Positions 1-12,098 of a DNA stretch of 64,000 nt are shown here, piece by piece. Both the position numbers and the translations under genes were made by a program. This DNA comes from Heterohyrax brucei (Eukaryota > Chordata > Mammalia > Hyracoidea > Procaviidae), in contig CM053152.1 in assembly GCA_028571685.1 (NCBI GenBank), positions 23,506,001 through 23,570,000 of the forward strand, written 5' to 3'. Numbering within the stretch: the first letter of the stretch is position 1; each line of letters starts with the position of its first letter. The notes below the pieces were generated by a model. It had not been told where the DNA came from, did no database searches, and was given only the letters and a program-made list of their open reading frames with translations.

Positions 1-330
1 CATTTTCTGACTGGGCTCTGTAGCAATTGGAAGTTGACCCTACTTTTGGCTGAAAAATTGTCTTCAGCTACGAGGCACATTTTTGGATGAATGGTTCTGG
101 GGCTAGGAGAAACCAATGGAGATTCAAAGGCATCCACATCATCCCCCAAAAGTTACTGCTTGATGTGGATTTTGGTCCAGTGAAATAACTGGCCCTTAGG
201 TTCCCAGATGAACAAGGAGAGGCTGTGACTGTCAATGTCAAAAGATATTGGCTATGATGACTGATTAGTTTTGGCCCCATTTGGAAGATGTCACAGCAGC
301 CATTTACCCGAAGTTCTTTTCCGCACATAA
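1..330 (+). pseudogene. Tc1/mariner (IS630-like) transposase fragment
   Basis: In frame from about position 54 the plus strand reads KIVFSYEAHFWMNG, then DEQGEAVTVNVKRY further on. This resembles the (D)EAHFWLNG...AVTVNGERY segment of IS630/Tc1-mariner transposases. Two in-frame stops and the change of the usual Asp before EAHF to Tyr show it is dead. The 86-residue minus-strand open frame over it is a shadow. It lies in a RIOK3 intron. Confidence 0.55.
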
Positions 331-1602
331 TGCTATCAGATGTACTTCAAAATAATAAAACAAAACTGTGTCATTTAAGTTCAAAGACAGGACACCCTTA
401 TTGGAAGACTCTGTGTTGAAGTACAGTGTTAAGTTTCAAAATGAAGAGAGTGACTTAAGTTTTTCAAGCTGATCTTCATCTAAACATTGAGCATCAATTC
501 ATGGGATTATCCTGAGCATAAAAGAGACCATATTTGACAATATCTGGTACATATTAATCATTTATTTATTCCTTAAGCTTTGTTTACCTCTTTCCAAGTC
601 TCAATTCTTGTTGTTCTGAAACCAGGCAAATATAATTTAATGGCACATGGTGATAAATTAAAACTTAAAGAATTAAAATGAAAAATCATCTAAAAAAAGT
701 AATCATCAGCATATCTACCCTTGCTCCATAGATTTTTTCCAAAGATAACCAGTATTAATGTTTTTCATTTGAGTCTTTCAGAAATTTTTATATGTGTCTT
801 TCTTATTTTGTTTATATAAAAAGAACTTACGCTGTATATTCAGGATCTTAGTTTTTTTTACTGAGTACATTCTAAATCTTCATGTGTTATTAGCTGGTAC
901 TGCCCATCCAAGTGATGTCAAGTAGGCAGTCAGATAAATAAGTCTCAAGTCCTGGTGAAGGTCACTCTTGGCATAGACATGGGAGAGTTTTCCATATGGG
1001 GATGGTATTTAAAGCCATAAATGCTAAATAAACTTTCCCAGGAAGAGAAAGTAGTTAATAGGGAAGCCAGTCAGTGGGAGAATATAGTATAGAGGATGTC
1101 CTTGGTAGTTTGATTCAAATTCTGCTCTCTGGAAATACAATTCCTTTCCAGATTAACATCCCTTCATATGTTTAAAAGTAAATGTCTCTTGTTGTAAGAA
1201 GCAACGTCAGCTGGACTTTTCAGGGAATAAATGTTAGGCTTGTTTTATACTCTCAAAAAGCTTATGCCATAGCCAGGAGGAGAACATTACAGTAGGAACC
1301 CTTATTGAAGATAATTACATAACTGAATACACAGTTACGTGAGGCTGTGTGCTGTAAAAGTAGAGAACAAGACAAGATTATATAGTCAGGCACATTTAGG
1401 AAAGATGTCTTAATAAAGTTAGATGTCAACCTGAATTTCAAAAATAAGCCAGAAAACCTATGCTGAGAGAGGCTAGTTGTAGAATTTTTGTGGTGTACTA
1501 CCTATTTAGACTTTAAAAGTAATGTAGGAAATAATTTATTTGATAGATGTTTATGTGTGTATATTTATGTATGTATCCTTTTAAATTGAAGAACTAGAAG
1601 GG
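331..1602. other. RIOK3 intron, mostly unique AT-rich sequence
   Basis: No exon or clear mobile element. About 1,250-1,420 looks like an old L2-type piece (TACATAACTGAATACACAG...). Otherwise featureless. Confidence 0.4.
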
Positions 1603-1614
1603 TGCTATAAAATT
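1603..1614. repeat. Left target-site duplication of the L1 tail at 1615
   Basis: TGCTATAAAATT, repeated exactly at 2633-2644 beyond the element. Confidence 0.75.
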
Positions 1615-2632
1615 ATTTTTTTTATTTTTATTTTTATTTAACATAACTGAGTGAAAATGTGCATTCACGTATAAATTTACTTGCCCCCCTATATGCAGCT
1701 TCCACTGCTCTCCCTGTCCGGTGACTGCACACTATTCCTCTCTGCTCCATACATGTCTCATCCTCCCAACAGTCTCCTTTCCCTTCCTCTCCGTCCACTC
1801 TCCTTCCTCCAGCCAGAGGTCAGCAAGATGATATCCTATAGATGTATAGAACCATAAAGTGCTTCCAATATATGGTTACTCTGCATTGCCAAGTCCATTC
1901 CATTCCTGTCCAAAGAGTGGACCTTTGTTATAATTTATGGGAAAGGGCAGCATCAGGGCAGGGGGCCATGCTCTCAGAGGAACCCCAAAACTGCTGGGCC
2001 ATCAATTGAGGTCTTTTAGTGGAGATCTCATGATGCACCTCTTTTTATTCTTGTGTTGCCAGTGAGACTCCTCTCTGTGAGCTCCATCGTGGCTATCGCT
2101 GGTGGTGGCCGGGCACCATCCGGTTCTTCTGGTCCCAGGTCGATGTAGGCACCCACTCTTGTGGGTCTCTCTGTCTTCTCGGCTGTCTTTACCGCATGTC
2201 ATTTTGGTCCTCGGTGAGCATCCTTTCCTGCTGAGTTGGGACCATTTGCTGTGTCCTCGGATGGCAGCTTGGCAGCTTTTAAGACCCCAGACGCCACTCA
2301 CCAATGTGGGGTGCAGAGAGCTCTCTTAGCAAAACGCTAGTTGTGCCAATTGGCCTAGAATTGGCCTAAGAGCATGGTCCCCCGCCCCCCGCCCCAACTA
2401 CTCTATCCTTGCAGTATTGAGTTAAGATGGAAGAAGTACTCAAGTTATGCTGAAGTCCACTTAATGTTGTTCTTGTTTCTAATGTGTGCTATCACCGCTT
2501 TCTCCCAACTAGATTTCTAGTAACTATCTAAATTAAACCCTCCCCCCGACCTTCCCTCCCTCCCCTCCCTTGCAGCTGTCAAAGAGTCTTTTCTTCTGTA
2601 CACAAGTTTGTTTTTGAGATCTTGCTATAAAA
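1615..2632 (-). mobile_element. L1-type 3'-terminal fragment (module A), antisense to RIOK3
   Basis: Starts with a poly-T rich block, so its A-tail lies on the minus strand. It contains module-A landmarks shared with copies at 18.4, 55.4 and 56.6 kb: the ACTCTGCATTGCCAAGTCC region, TTTTAAGACCCCAGACGCC and GCTGTCAAAGAGTCTTTTC. It is flanked by a perfect 12-bp direct repeat, as expected for target-primed reverse transcription. Assignment to L1 is inferred from the A-tail, the TSD and memory of elephant repeats. Open frames inside it are not genes. Confidence 0.75.
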
Positions 2633-2644
2633 TTCTTAATAATG
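2633..2644. repeat. Right target-site duplication of the L1 tail
   Basis: Exact copy of TGCTATAAAATT at 1603-1614. Confidence 0.75.
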
Positions 2645-3147
2645 AAAATGAGCTCTGGAGCAGTAGTAAGGGGTGGGAATGAGACTTCCGGGGGTGGTAT
2701 TCAAAGGCAGCGACTTTTTAAAACAATGTTTAGTTCTTTGAAAAAGGGACAGAGAGGCTGAGAATGGAAAGATTAAAGTTTAAGCAGTAAGGAGATTGTC
2801 AATGAGGAGATTAGATAGTATGTGCTCAGAGGTAGTAGGAAATAAAGCTGCATGTGGAAACTAGAAATTGCTAAGAGAGTCAAAGCTAGGCAGAGGGATG
2901 TGTGATTTGCAAAGAAACAAGGGAATGTCTAAATAGGGGAATGGCAGGGTGAATCCTCTAGATTGGATTGTATCCTGGACCTTCTAGGTGTTTTTTTTTT
3001 TCTTCTCCCAGTGTCGTCATGCTAAGCGTAAACTATTCCAGTGACAATGACTGTATCTTCTCAAAATCCAGCCTGTTCTATGATGACCTTAAATTATTGG
3101 AAATTTCTCCCTTTTATAGTGTCTGTGCTCTCTGTCCCTGAAAATTG

Positions 3148-3720
3148 ATTCATCCATTCACCAGTTACCTGAGCAGCTGCTCAGTGCCTTTACTCTGCCA
3201 GGTGCTGGTGCTATAGCAGTGAATGGTACCAGGGTTGTCAGAGAATGTGCTTTGCCTCCCATCCAAGACAAGAAAAAAAAAAAGAATCAGATTAATCTTG
3301 AAGTGTGTCGTTGGTAGTCCAGTGTTCAAAAGTCCTTGGTAATTCTTCACTACCTTTGCAAATATGTCCAGGTTTCTCACTCACACTTAGAGGCTTCTTA
3401 ACATGTTTGACTCTATCCTGTCCCTGCAGTTCTAACTTCTGTTATTTCTTCTCTTCAGTCAGATCAATTCTTATCTGAAGAATTTGCTGTTCTTCAAGCA
3501 TGTCCTGTAGTTTCCCACCTCTGCTTTTAATACTGTGTTCAGATCCTGCCTATTGTTGAGGTTGTTTCAGATACTACCTGGACCATGAAACCTTGCCTTA
3601 CCCTTCCAGTCAGAAGTGAACTGTGCCGTTTATGGGCTGCTTTTATTCTGTCCTGCTCCTGCAGGCATACTCACAAGGCAGGGACCCCTTTACTCACCTG
3701 TATATCCATTAGGGCTGAAA
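3148..3720 (+). repeat. Ancient L2-type LINE pieces
   Basis: GTGCCTTTACTCTGCCAGGTGCTGGTGC at the left and CCATGAAACCTTGCC...CCAGTCAGAAGTGA at the right match the mammal-wide L2 3' region as I remember it. Broken and heavily diverged. Confidence 0.5.
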
Positions 3721-4070
3721 GAGTTACAAAAAACCACCCTGTTTTGTTGTTTTGTTGAGTTTTGTACCTAAATCATCCCAAGTGGACCATAGCCTATTGT
3801 AAAGTGCATTTTGTCATCACTCTTCCTCAAGTCTCGTTCCATAGGCATTAAATGAAGACCATTATATTATGGCTTCTTGAAAAGTGGTTGACAATTTATT
3901 TGAAAGAAAATGTTTTTTTAAAAAGAAAACAAAAACAGGGTCTTATTAAGAGGCAAGAGCATGCATATACATTTGTATTTCAGAGTACATCTAGTTTCAT
4001 AGAATATTTTAAAATTGTTTTACTTATGAGCTGGCAGCTTGTACTGATTAAATTTTTTTTTTTTCCTTAG

Positions 4071-4268
4071 CATGGAGGATGAAAAGAAAGATAGTAAAGT
4101 TGTACCTACAGAATGTGCCATCAAGGTATTTAAAACAACCCTTAATGAGTTTAAGAATCGTGACAAATATATTAAAGATGATTTCAGGTTTAAAGATCGC
4201 TTCAGTAAACTAAATCCACGTAAGATCATCCGCATGTGGGCAGAAAAAGAAATGCACAATCTCACAAG
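4071..4268 (+). CDS. RIOK3: RIOK3 coding exon (ATP-lysine exon)
   Basis: A run of T's and TTAG precede the exon. It starts with the last base of a serine codon, and MEDEKKDSK follows. It carries the AIKVF ATP-lysine and ends AG|GTAAAG within an arginine codon. Confidence 0.95.
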
Positions 4269-7200
4269 GTAAAGAAAATCCCTGTGCTGGGAGTCACCTT
4301 GGGGAATCACCTGTTTGCATTAGGACTCCTAGCCAGGAAGAAGAGCTATGTTTTATTTTAAATTCATTGAAGGAAGTAACACAAGTCTTTGAAATTCTGG
4401 TGTTCAGTAAGTCTTTCTATAAAAAAATATTTCCAAATATATAACTAGAATTCATACTTTTAGGGGAAGAAGCCTTCCCACCCCCCTTTCCTTGGTAAAT
4501 GTTGGGGAAAACGAAGCCATTCCTTCCTGTTATTTCTTCATATATCTAAAAACTGCTTTTAAAACTGTCCTGCTCAAGAAATAAAAATTCCAGCTTTCAA
4601 TCAGGTTTAGTATAGTGATTTCCTGTTTTGTTTTAGGAAATGCTTATAGATTCTAGTGTTTGTTAATTTGGCCAGGATAACATTTTATGAGTCAAATTGT
4701 ATTTTGTTCTAATTTATTAGACTTGTTTCTCAATTTTCTATGCAATTTATTTTTACTAAGAAATTTGTTTTAGCATCCAATTACTAATATTTTTCCCATT
4801 AACAAATTTTTGCATTTTCTTAATCTGATGAAAGCATAATTTTAGCTTGTTTTTTTTCCTAAAGATACTTTTAAAAATTGGTAGATAATTAGTAGTTAAA
4901 AAAATTCTCAACTTCTAGAACTTAGAAGAATTTCCTAGGGGGTCTTGCTTACTTTCAGTCTGATTTCAATTGCCCCCATAGCCTTTATTATCAAGTGCAA
5001 CGTCCTTTTGGGATATAGAGCCACTCTCTCTGTAGCCTGAGCTCACGTTGTCCACCTCCTTCTTAAAGATCAGTTTATTGATTTGTACACATTCCCAGTA
5101 TGGGTTGTATTCTTGAACACCTGCATGCGTCTACACAAACTGCTTCCTGTAAGCAGCACTTCTTGTCGTCTTAGTGTCTCAGTCTGGCGAGTTCCTGTTC
5201 TCCCACGTGTTTTAGTCACCCTTCCTTGATGCTGTGTGCTCCCGCAGCGCTTCTGCATGGCTCTGTCAGTGTGTGCCTCACTCTGTGCTCTAGTTGTCTC
5301 GTCACGTGTCTGTCATTTCCACCAGACTCGGTTCTTGAAGGACAGAGGCTGCATCTTACAGCCTTTCCATTCCCACATTTCCAGGGTAGAGATTAGTGTG
5401 CTAGCTTATTGTAGGTCTTGCTTAGATATGTGTTGGATACATAAAGATTTTCCTCATCTAATCTTATGTTCTTAATCATCTCTTTCTGTATAGAATGCAG
5501 AGAGCTGGAATTCCTTGTCCAACAGTTGTAATGCTCAAGAAACACATTTTAGTTATGTCATTTATTGGCCATGATCAAGTTCCTGCTCCCAAATTAAAAG
5601 AAGTAAAGCTCAGTAGTGAAGAAATGAAAGAAGCCTACTATCAAACTCTTCATGTAAGTTGAGCTTTTAAAAACATACACATACCACCTTTTCAAAATAT
5701 TTCTAAACTTTAAAAAGGATTTCCTAAAATAGTATCATTTCAGGGCGATACAACAGGGACAAAGTGAAGTTTGTGAAAGACTGTTAACGTTGGAGAGTTG
5801 TTTTTATATCAGTTAATGGGTGTTTTGAATCGTTTTTATAGACTTAGGGAAGAAATGAAAGCATTAGTTGGCATCAGTGACGCAAGCATGAAGCTGTTCT
5901 TGAAGCTTCCGTGAAGACATTTTGACATTGCCGTGTTTGCCTCATTGTACGCTGCGGCTCTAAAAGCAAACAGAGTATCTGCTACTGTTGTTGGAAAGTT
6001 AGAAGCAGATTTGGCTTTCTAACAAAATGATGATCAAAACTACAAATTGTAGGGAGTGGATTTCTCCACTTGTGGTGGTGTTAGAGTTGGAAGGCTTGTG
6101 TCAGAATCTTAAGCTACTTATTTAGGTTTCAGGACAGCAATTGCATTCAGTCTGAGATCCTTCTAGCTTAAGAAAATGCTCCCGATACTGTCATTATTCC
6201 TCACTGTTGTTCTAAGTGAACAGTAGAGACTACGTAGAGAGACTGCTGTCATGTCACATAGCAGCTGGTGTGACTATGATCCTGTTATCCAAATTAATCT
6301 TGTAAAGTATAGCTAGAGCAGTGATCCAGCGGGAACACAGTGACAGTAAATTCCAGTCCGTTTTGCTTCTTTGATGGGTTGGTTCTGTTAAGCCTGGAAA
6401 CAGATAATGTTAATGTTGATTTCTGCTCATATGTGGCTAGGAATCACTGTCATCAGTAATGAATATATAATGCTGTGTAACTCATAAGAGTGGTTCTTTC
6501 CTACTGCGGGAAGGACTTTTCCACCTTGGAATTATATACACCCCGTAGAAGTCTCAATAGGCCTTTTTTACTTTTATCAAAGGAAGCAGCTTACCTAGCT
6601 CCCCTAGTTAGTGGCTCAACTTTGTAAGATCATTGACCAGAGATGAGGCTGCTGTCTTACTCGTATGAGAATCCAGTTCTTCTTGGCCTCTTGATCTGCT
6701 GGCTGGCATATGTGCAAGGAAGCAGAGTGTCACACACTCATCTTGCTCTTCCCCCATTGTCTTAGTATTCCCTGACTCTACCTTAAAAAAAAAAAAAAAA
6801 CTACTCCTAAACTATACAAAGCAGAGGAAATAAAGTCTTCTCTCTTGCTTTGATTTTTATGGAAGTATTGATTCATACCAACATTGTAGTTGTACAGGTA
6901 AATTGTAAGTGTTCCTTCATTTCTTAAATGTTTGCTGTACCGTTTTACAGATGATGCAGCAGTTATATAATGAGTGCACACTTGTCCATGCTGACCTCAG
7001 TGAATATAACATGCTGTGGTATGCTGGAAAGGTGAGAAGCATATGTTATTAATGTTCAGATTAAATGGCTTAAATGTAAATTGTTCACTGTAAATAAATC
7101 AGTGTGTGCTCTACACTTCAATAGGTCTGGTTGATTGATGTTAGTCAGTCAGTGGAACCAACCCATCCTCACGGCCTGGAGTTCTTGTTCCGTGATTGTA

Positions 7201-9166
7201 GGAATGTCTCACAGGTAGGCATGTAAACGAACATGTCCTTTTGTATGGGACAAAACAGATCCAAATATTTTCTCACTCCTAAGATAAGTAAGATGGATTA
7301 TAGCCATAGAACTTGAAGGAAGGAATACTGGTTGCTTTACAGATAGGTACAATCTTGAAATTGTATCAGAGTTGTCAGGGTTTAGTGTTAGCAAAAGTTT
7401 GATCCCATGCCTCAGATTTATGCTTGTGAATTAAATTTTCAAGAGAATGTATTTCATTTTGACTGTGAGCATTTAAAGCATGGAGGTAGATAGTTAATCC
7501 AATTTAATGCAGAGTGCAGAAATGGAAGTGACATATAGTGAGTCTGTGTAATTACTGCCGTCAGTGTGATCATCTGATCACTTACTGAAGGAAGTTAAAA
7601 CTCAGTAACACAGTGCTGAGTCAAGTTTATTTGCTGTTTTTAAGAGAAATGAATTGTTAGCAACCGATTCAGAGAGTATGGTCTTTCTGAATGACTTAAT
7701 AACTTTACAGATTGAAAATCTTAACAAGATTTAGTGACTATATTGAGTCTATTCAAAGCAATGCCAGGCAGTTATACATATACCAGTCATTTTGGTAGCT
7801 ATGGAAGGTATAGTATGACAGTCTAAATCTAGAAGATAGAACTGGTGAGAGGACAGAAAGCAAATAGAACATGAGTAGAGTTAAACTTGAACTGGAAGAA
7901 TCTATAGGCTTGGAATTCTGGAAGGAGTTCACTGGTGTATTACAAGTATGCTGTTACCAATTTTTAATTTATTGTTAATGTCTTTTACTGTCTTTCTTCT
8001 ATGTCTTTACTAGTTTTTTCAGAAGGGAGGAGTAAAGGAAGCCCTTAATGAACGAGAACTGTTCAATGCTGTTTCAGGCTTAAATATCTCAGCAGATAAT
8101 GAAGCTGATTTCTTAGCTGATGTAAGTACTATACAGCCATCCTTGCCTTCCTGGTAATGGGGACCCGGACAGAATAGATAACCAAAACAGAGCTCAGTTT
8201 ACCCTCTCTTCCCTACAAAAACAAAATTAATGAGAATTTTTTTTTCTTGTGGTGTTATTTTTTCATCCTTTCCAGTCTTGAAACTTAGAGTGAACATAAG
8301 ACAAAAAGGAGTTCAGAATTTGGTCAAGATGGACAAATAACACATTTCTAGTATACTCTTTATTTTCCTAATTTTATGACTGAGAAAGTCGCTGGTTGAC
8401 ACTACTGAATGACACAAAAGCAGTAGTAACACATGGTCCCTGCCCCTAACTGAACGTAGGTTAGAAGTGGTCATCGCTGAAAATGCCTGGATATTATGAT
8501 ACTAGAGTTAGAGCCAAAAAAAGAATCCTTCTCTGGAGGAGCTCTCATAGAACTGAACAAAGACTAGAAATGAGAACAGCAGCTAATTTAATCCCAGTAT
8601 TATACTCAGCAGCTTCAGAGAAGGATTATATAGTCTCTTGTTGAACTTCCAACCATGACTTGAATTGGACCAAGCTATGGCCAGAGAAGAACAGGAAGAC
8701 AGTCGATCCAACATAGGTACAGTTGCTTAGTGAATTGATGTTACTCCTGTTGAGTGAGTATTGGAATTCCCTTTTCCCTCTTTCCTGAAGGCTTTCTTTG
8801 TACAGTGTGTAGTTACACATACCTGATTCCAATTGTTAACTTGATAAAAATAGAGTGTGTCTTGACCCTGGTAATGTATTGAAACGAATAACGTACAATT
8901 CTGTGTGAAAAGTATGTGTGTACACACACTCGCACACTGTAATTCTAACTCAAGGTCAGCATTGTTAGGAATGTCATGGTTTTCAGGAGAGATAGGTTCA
9001 ATCTGAAGTATAGTTTCTGTAAAGTGCATTTTGGCAAATGAATATATTAATTTTGCAGATAGAAGCTTTGGAGAAAATGAATGAAGATCATGTTCAGAAG
9101 AACGGAAGAAAAGCTGCTTCATTTTTCAAAGACGATGGAGGCCCACCGCTACTGCACACTGAGTAG
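4071..9166 (+). CDS. RIOK3: RIOK3, RIO kinase 3 (3' part, six coding exons)
   Basis: Joined exons 4071-4268, 5494-5653, 6951-7031, 7125-7214, 8014-8121 and 9059-9166 encode the C-terminal 247 residues (human numbering about 273-519) of the atypical Ser/Thr kinase RIOK3. Family knowledge: RIOK3 is a cytoplasmic RIO-family kinase linked to 40S pre-ribosome maturation and to innate-immune adaptor regulation. Seen here: the ATP-binding lysine in AIKVF (human K290), the catalytic aspartate in [10 protein letters not shown] (human D406), and the metal-binding aspartate in LIDVSQS. Every junction keeps frame and all introns are GT-AG. The N-terminal half lies upstream of the window; I looked for the preceding exon in 1-4070 and did not find it. 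Very close to human, with a few substitutions (MMQQ where human has LMRQ) and the C-terminal end HTE instead of YDE. Confidence 0.97.
5300..5445. repeat. Ancient L2-like 3' end
   Basis: CTTGAAGGACAGAGGCTGCATCTTA with a following TAGATATGTGTTGGATA segment resembles the old 'GCTCCTTGAGGGCAGGGACTG...' repeat end. Diverged, so the orientation is not given. Confidence 0.4.
5494..5653 (+). CDS. RIOK3: RIOK3 coding exon
   Basis: Acceptor GTATAG, donor CAT|GTAAGT, phase 0 at the end. Encodes MQRAGIPCP through EAYYQTLH, the hinge and neighbouring part of the RIO domain. Confidence 0.95.
5654..6950 (+). other. RIOK3 intron without recognised repeat
   Basis: Unique-looking AT-rich sequence. The only simple tract is an A-run at 6784-6800. 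No coding potential consistent with RIOK3. Confidence 0.5.
6951..7031 (+). CDS. RIOK3: RIOK3 coding exon (catalytic loop)
   Basis: 27 codons, phase 0 at both ends, acceptor TTTTACAG, donor AAG|GTGAGA. It holds the RIO catalytic loop HADLSEYN. The first four residues are MMQQ rather than human LMRQ. Confidence 0.95.
7125..7214 (+). CDS. RIOK3: RIOK3 coding exon (metal-binding loop)
   Basis: 30 codons, phase 0, acceptor CAATAG, donor CAG|GTAGGC. Contains [15 protein letters not shown], the RIO counterpart of the DFG metal-binding segment. Confidence 0.95.
8014..8121 (+). CDS. RIOK3: RIOK3 coding exon
   Basis: 36 codons starting [11 protein letters not shown] and ending FLAD. Acceptor TTACTAG, donor GAT|GTAAGT. 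Confidence 0.95.
9059..9166 (+). CDS. RIOK3: RIOK3 terminal coding exon
   Basis: Starts [11 protein letters not shown] after TTTTGCAG and ends PPLLHTE-stop (TAG). It continues into the 3' UTR without a further splice. Confidence 0.95.
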   Translation: MEALEKMNEDHVQKNGRKAASFFKDDGGPPLLHTE

Positions 9167-10655
9167 TAACACCAGTGCCCACCACCTGTCACTGTTCACA
9201 CCGTGTTGGTTGTCAGCTGCCGGTGGCAGTGAAGTCATGGGTGGCTTGAAATACCGAAAAAAGGAAACATGAGGAGTGTACAGTGGTGCTTCTGTGTTTT
9301 TTTTCTTGTAACCCATATACCAGATGTGTGAAATTTTTAGCTCAGCACTGAGAGAATAGAATGTCACTACCTCTCATCTTATGAATAGGATAGTATAATT
9401 CTGTAACAGCGAAGGCTACCTATCTGAAATATGCCTGATTGTACATGATTCATGGTATAGAATGTTTTCATGAGTCTTTTTAAAACTTAGTATTTCCCAA
9501 TGTGGGAGGAAAGGATTGATATGTTTACAGGGAAGGGTGTTGTCACAACATACTTGCCTCTTTCACCTCCCTATTTTGTGTGGCATCTTCCCTTGAGGAT
9601 TTGACCTAAACTTAGCCCTTTTCAATTCTTTCTCCAGACTTAGAATCTTCTCAAGATTTTAAAGGATTTTTTTTTCTCTTTAGTGGGTTTATAAATGGAA
9701 ATTCAGTTTCCCGATGGCTGATAGAAATAAAAGCAACATACTTTTTATTGGTACATCGTGAAAAATAACTTGAATGCTACTCTTTCCATATGTTTATCCA
9801 AGGGAGGGCATTTGAAGTTCTGAAAAGGACAAATACTGAAAAGGATAAGTACATCTTAACGATCAAAAAAATTTTTTTTTAACTTTCAGCTTTTCTACAT
9901 TTAGGTAAAATGGTTAGGATATAACTCTTGCTGCTTTGCATTTACAATGAAAGTTATTTGGAAGGACAGAATGTAAGACTTAACCATTTGACATATTTTA
10001 ATGAAGTTAATGAAACCAAGTTCAGTTTACATTTCATTGAAACTATATACTTACTGATTTTGAGGCAGATATGGCAAGCAAAATAGAAATATTAAATAAT
10101 CAAATGTGAGGAAGAAGTATGTTTGAAGCAACTCGGGTGCCAAATTAATGATCTACTTTGAATCATCTGACCTTTCAGCAGTTTCCAATGCTGCATTCTG
10201 CTTCTGAGAGAAATGTAAGCATTATTCTCTTCTTGTTGCTTTGTTAGGTTGAAGTATATAAACTACAATATAGTGATTCCTTCTGTTACCACTTGAGACC
10301 CAGCCTTTTCCTTCTGATAATAGAAAAAAAAAAAGTTAATGTTTTAAAAATACCAAATACATACTTTCTAGAACAAAATATTTATTTTTGTTTCTGTTAC
10401 ATAGTTTTTAACTGCATTTCAGAGAAGTGTGATTGGGGTAGACATTCATTACATTTCTGAAATAATTACTCTGAAAAAAGGTGAAGTGATTATTGATAGA
10501 AATTTCAGAGAAGTCTAATTTTTAAAACCTTTACCATTTGAATTTGGTTTGTTTTCTAACATCCTCTGACAAACAGCAGCAAACCATTGCTGTGTGGCAT
10601 TCTTGGAGTGTGCTGGACATGCTTATTGAAAAATTAAAAATGAAGAGATCATTTT
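9167..10655 (+). other. RIOK3: RIOK3 3' UTR (inferred)
   Basis: AT-rich sequence from the stop codon to the best poly(A) candidate, without recognisable repeats. An earlier AATAAA at 9726-9731 could give a short isoform. The end point is inferred. Confidence 0.6.
10633..10638 (+). terminator. RIOK3: Probable RIOK3 poly(A) signal ATTAAA
   Basis: ATTAAA followed about 25 bp later by the GT-rich stretch TTGGTCTTTGTGTGTTTTC, as expected for a cleavage site. The AATAAATAAA at 10,871 is a weaker alternative because no GT-rich element follows it. Confidence 0.55.
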
Positions 10656-11220
10656 AAAATTTGGTCTTTGTGTGTTTTCTTCCTATTTATTAAGTCCTGG
10701 CAGCAGTTACTGTCTGCATAAAATTAGCAGTACTGTTTTAAGCAGCTTCTCCCCTCCTAGTTCTCATAGTTAGATTTTACTCTTAAATTGGTTATTTCAC
10801 ATTACAAATAGGTTTTTCCCCTCTTAAAAATCAGAGTTTAATTCACATAGTGGAAAATACCGGTTTGCTGAATAAATAAATACAAATGGAAAAATACATG
10901 AAATACGGAAATATGGGTATGTTGTCTCGCTTTAATGAAAGTGGATACATGATGAGCTCGCTGTATGTTAAGTTACCAGAGTAAGGATCACTATGATTAG
11001 GTAATTTTTATTTCAATTTCTTTCTTTCTTTTTTTAAACAAAAGACATGTTCTTCTGATTTTAAATATGGCAGAAGTTTAGAAATGTTACAGTAAAAGTC
11101 CTTTGTTTTCCAAAACTGCATGTTCATAGTGTGGCATGCATTCCTGGCACTTTTTCTCCCAGTGTATATTATCCCCACTTGGGGACAGTGATGCATGTGG
11201 TGTGTGCACTTTAGGCTTTG
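10656..11220. other. Intergenic, nothing recognised
   Basis: AT-rich sequence downstream of RIOK3. I see no gene, repeat family or conserved motif other than the weak AATAAATAAA noted above. Confidence 0.5.
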
Positions 11221-11235
11221 CTATATATATATATA

Positions 11236-11272
<37 letters not shown>
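11221..11272. repeat. (TA)n microsatellite
   Basis: CTATATATATATATAT then TTTATTTATATATATATATATATATAT: about 50 bp of near-pure TA with a TTTATT interruption. Confidence 0.95.
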
Positions 11273-11275
<3 letters not shown>

Positions 11276-11768
11276 GTTGTCCTGGTTTCTATCTAGAGGG
11301 GAGAGGAGAAGGTGGTGAGGAGGGGACAAGTGTTGGTTGAGTGGATACTGGAAAGAGATTGAAAAAGAAGAGTGAACCCTCACAGGGCGAGGACAGCAGA
11401 GTTGCAGAGAGGCAGATGTGGGAAATTGACTTGGATTATACACTTGAACAAGAAATTTGAAAAACAATTCTTTGAACAAAAATTGGGATCAGGTGAGGCA
11501 GCTGGTAGTGACATGTTGATCTTGGTGGACTCCCCAAGGAAGACAAAGGAGAAGGAAGAGCCTCTAAGATGTGTCAGAGGGGTGTGGTGGTGGTATTTTG
11601 CTGCTCATTTAGGTTCTAGGCATGAGAAGAGATTGTTTGCACCTTTCGAAGTCTGCTTCTCTAGCACTTTAGAAACTGAGAGGAGAAGAAGCTCCTTTGA
11701 TTGTATTTTCAAACCACATGTATACATACGTATGAGGTTCAGCAAGTCCGCGAACTTAATTGTGCTAA

Positions 11769-11883
11769 GTGTTACACACCTCATTGCTGAATATCACTGT
11801 GGTCGCCTTTGGGACGCTATGCGCTGATGCCAGCACCTAGTACACCCATCAAAGCAATTTTGGAACTTTCTGGAATGGCCATT
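11769..11883. repeat. Left arm of mariner inverted repeat
   Basis: Pairs with the reverse complement of 12,099-12,226. About 15 bp present in the right arm are missing here; the rest looks about 80-85% alike by eye. Confidence 0.75.
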
Positions 11884-12098
11884 GTGCACAGTGGCAAGGT
11901 GGCAAGTTCACAAACTTCGTTGTATAGTTGTCTGTGAGGGAGTTTTTCACCAATAAACAACTGTATTGGAACACCCTCCCTAATCACCTGATTTGGCCCC
12001 CAATGACTTTTTGTTCTTTACCTGAAAATAAAGGAAATATGGAAAGGAAGACATTTTGATGACATTCAGGACATCAAGGGTAATCTGTTGACAGTTCT

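Noticed and set aside
2002-2304. 100-codon minus-strand open frame in the RIOK3 intron
   Set aside because: It lies wholly inside the L1 3'-terminal module and the other copies of the module do not keep it open.
5880-5900. GTGACGCAAGCATG-like bZIP motif in RIOK3 intron
   Set aside because: Single short match in an intron with no supporting context.
9726-9731. AATAAA as the main RIOK3 poly(A) site
   Set aside because: No GT-rich downstream element; kept only as a possible alternative to the site at 10,633.
11372-11827. 151-codon plus-strand open frame upstream of the mariner remnant
   Set aside because: No family resemblance, low-complexity start, and it runs into the transposon arm. Looks like chance.
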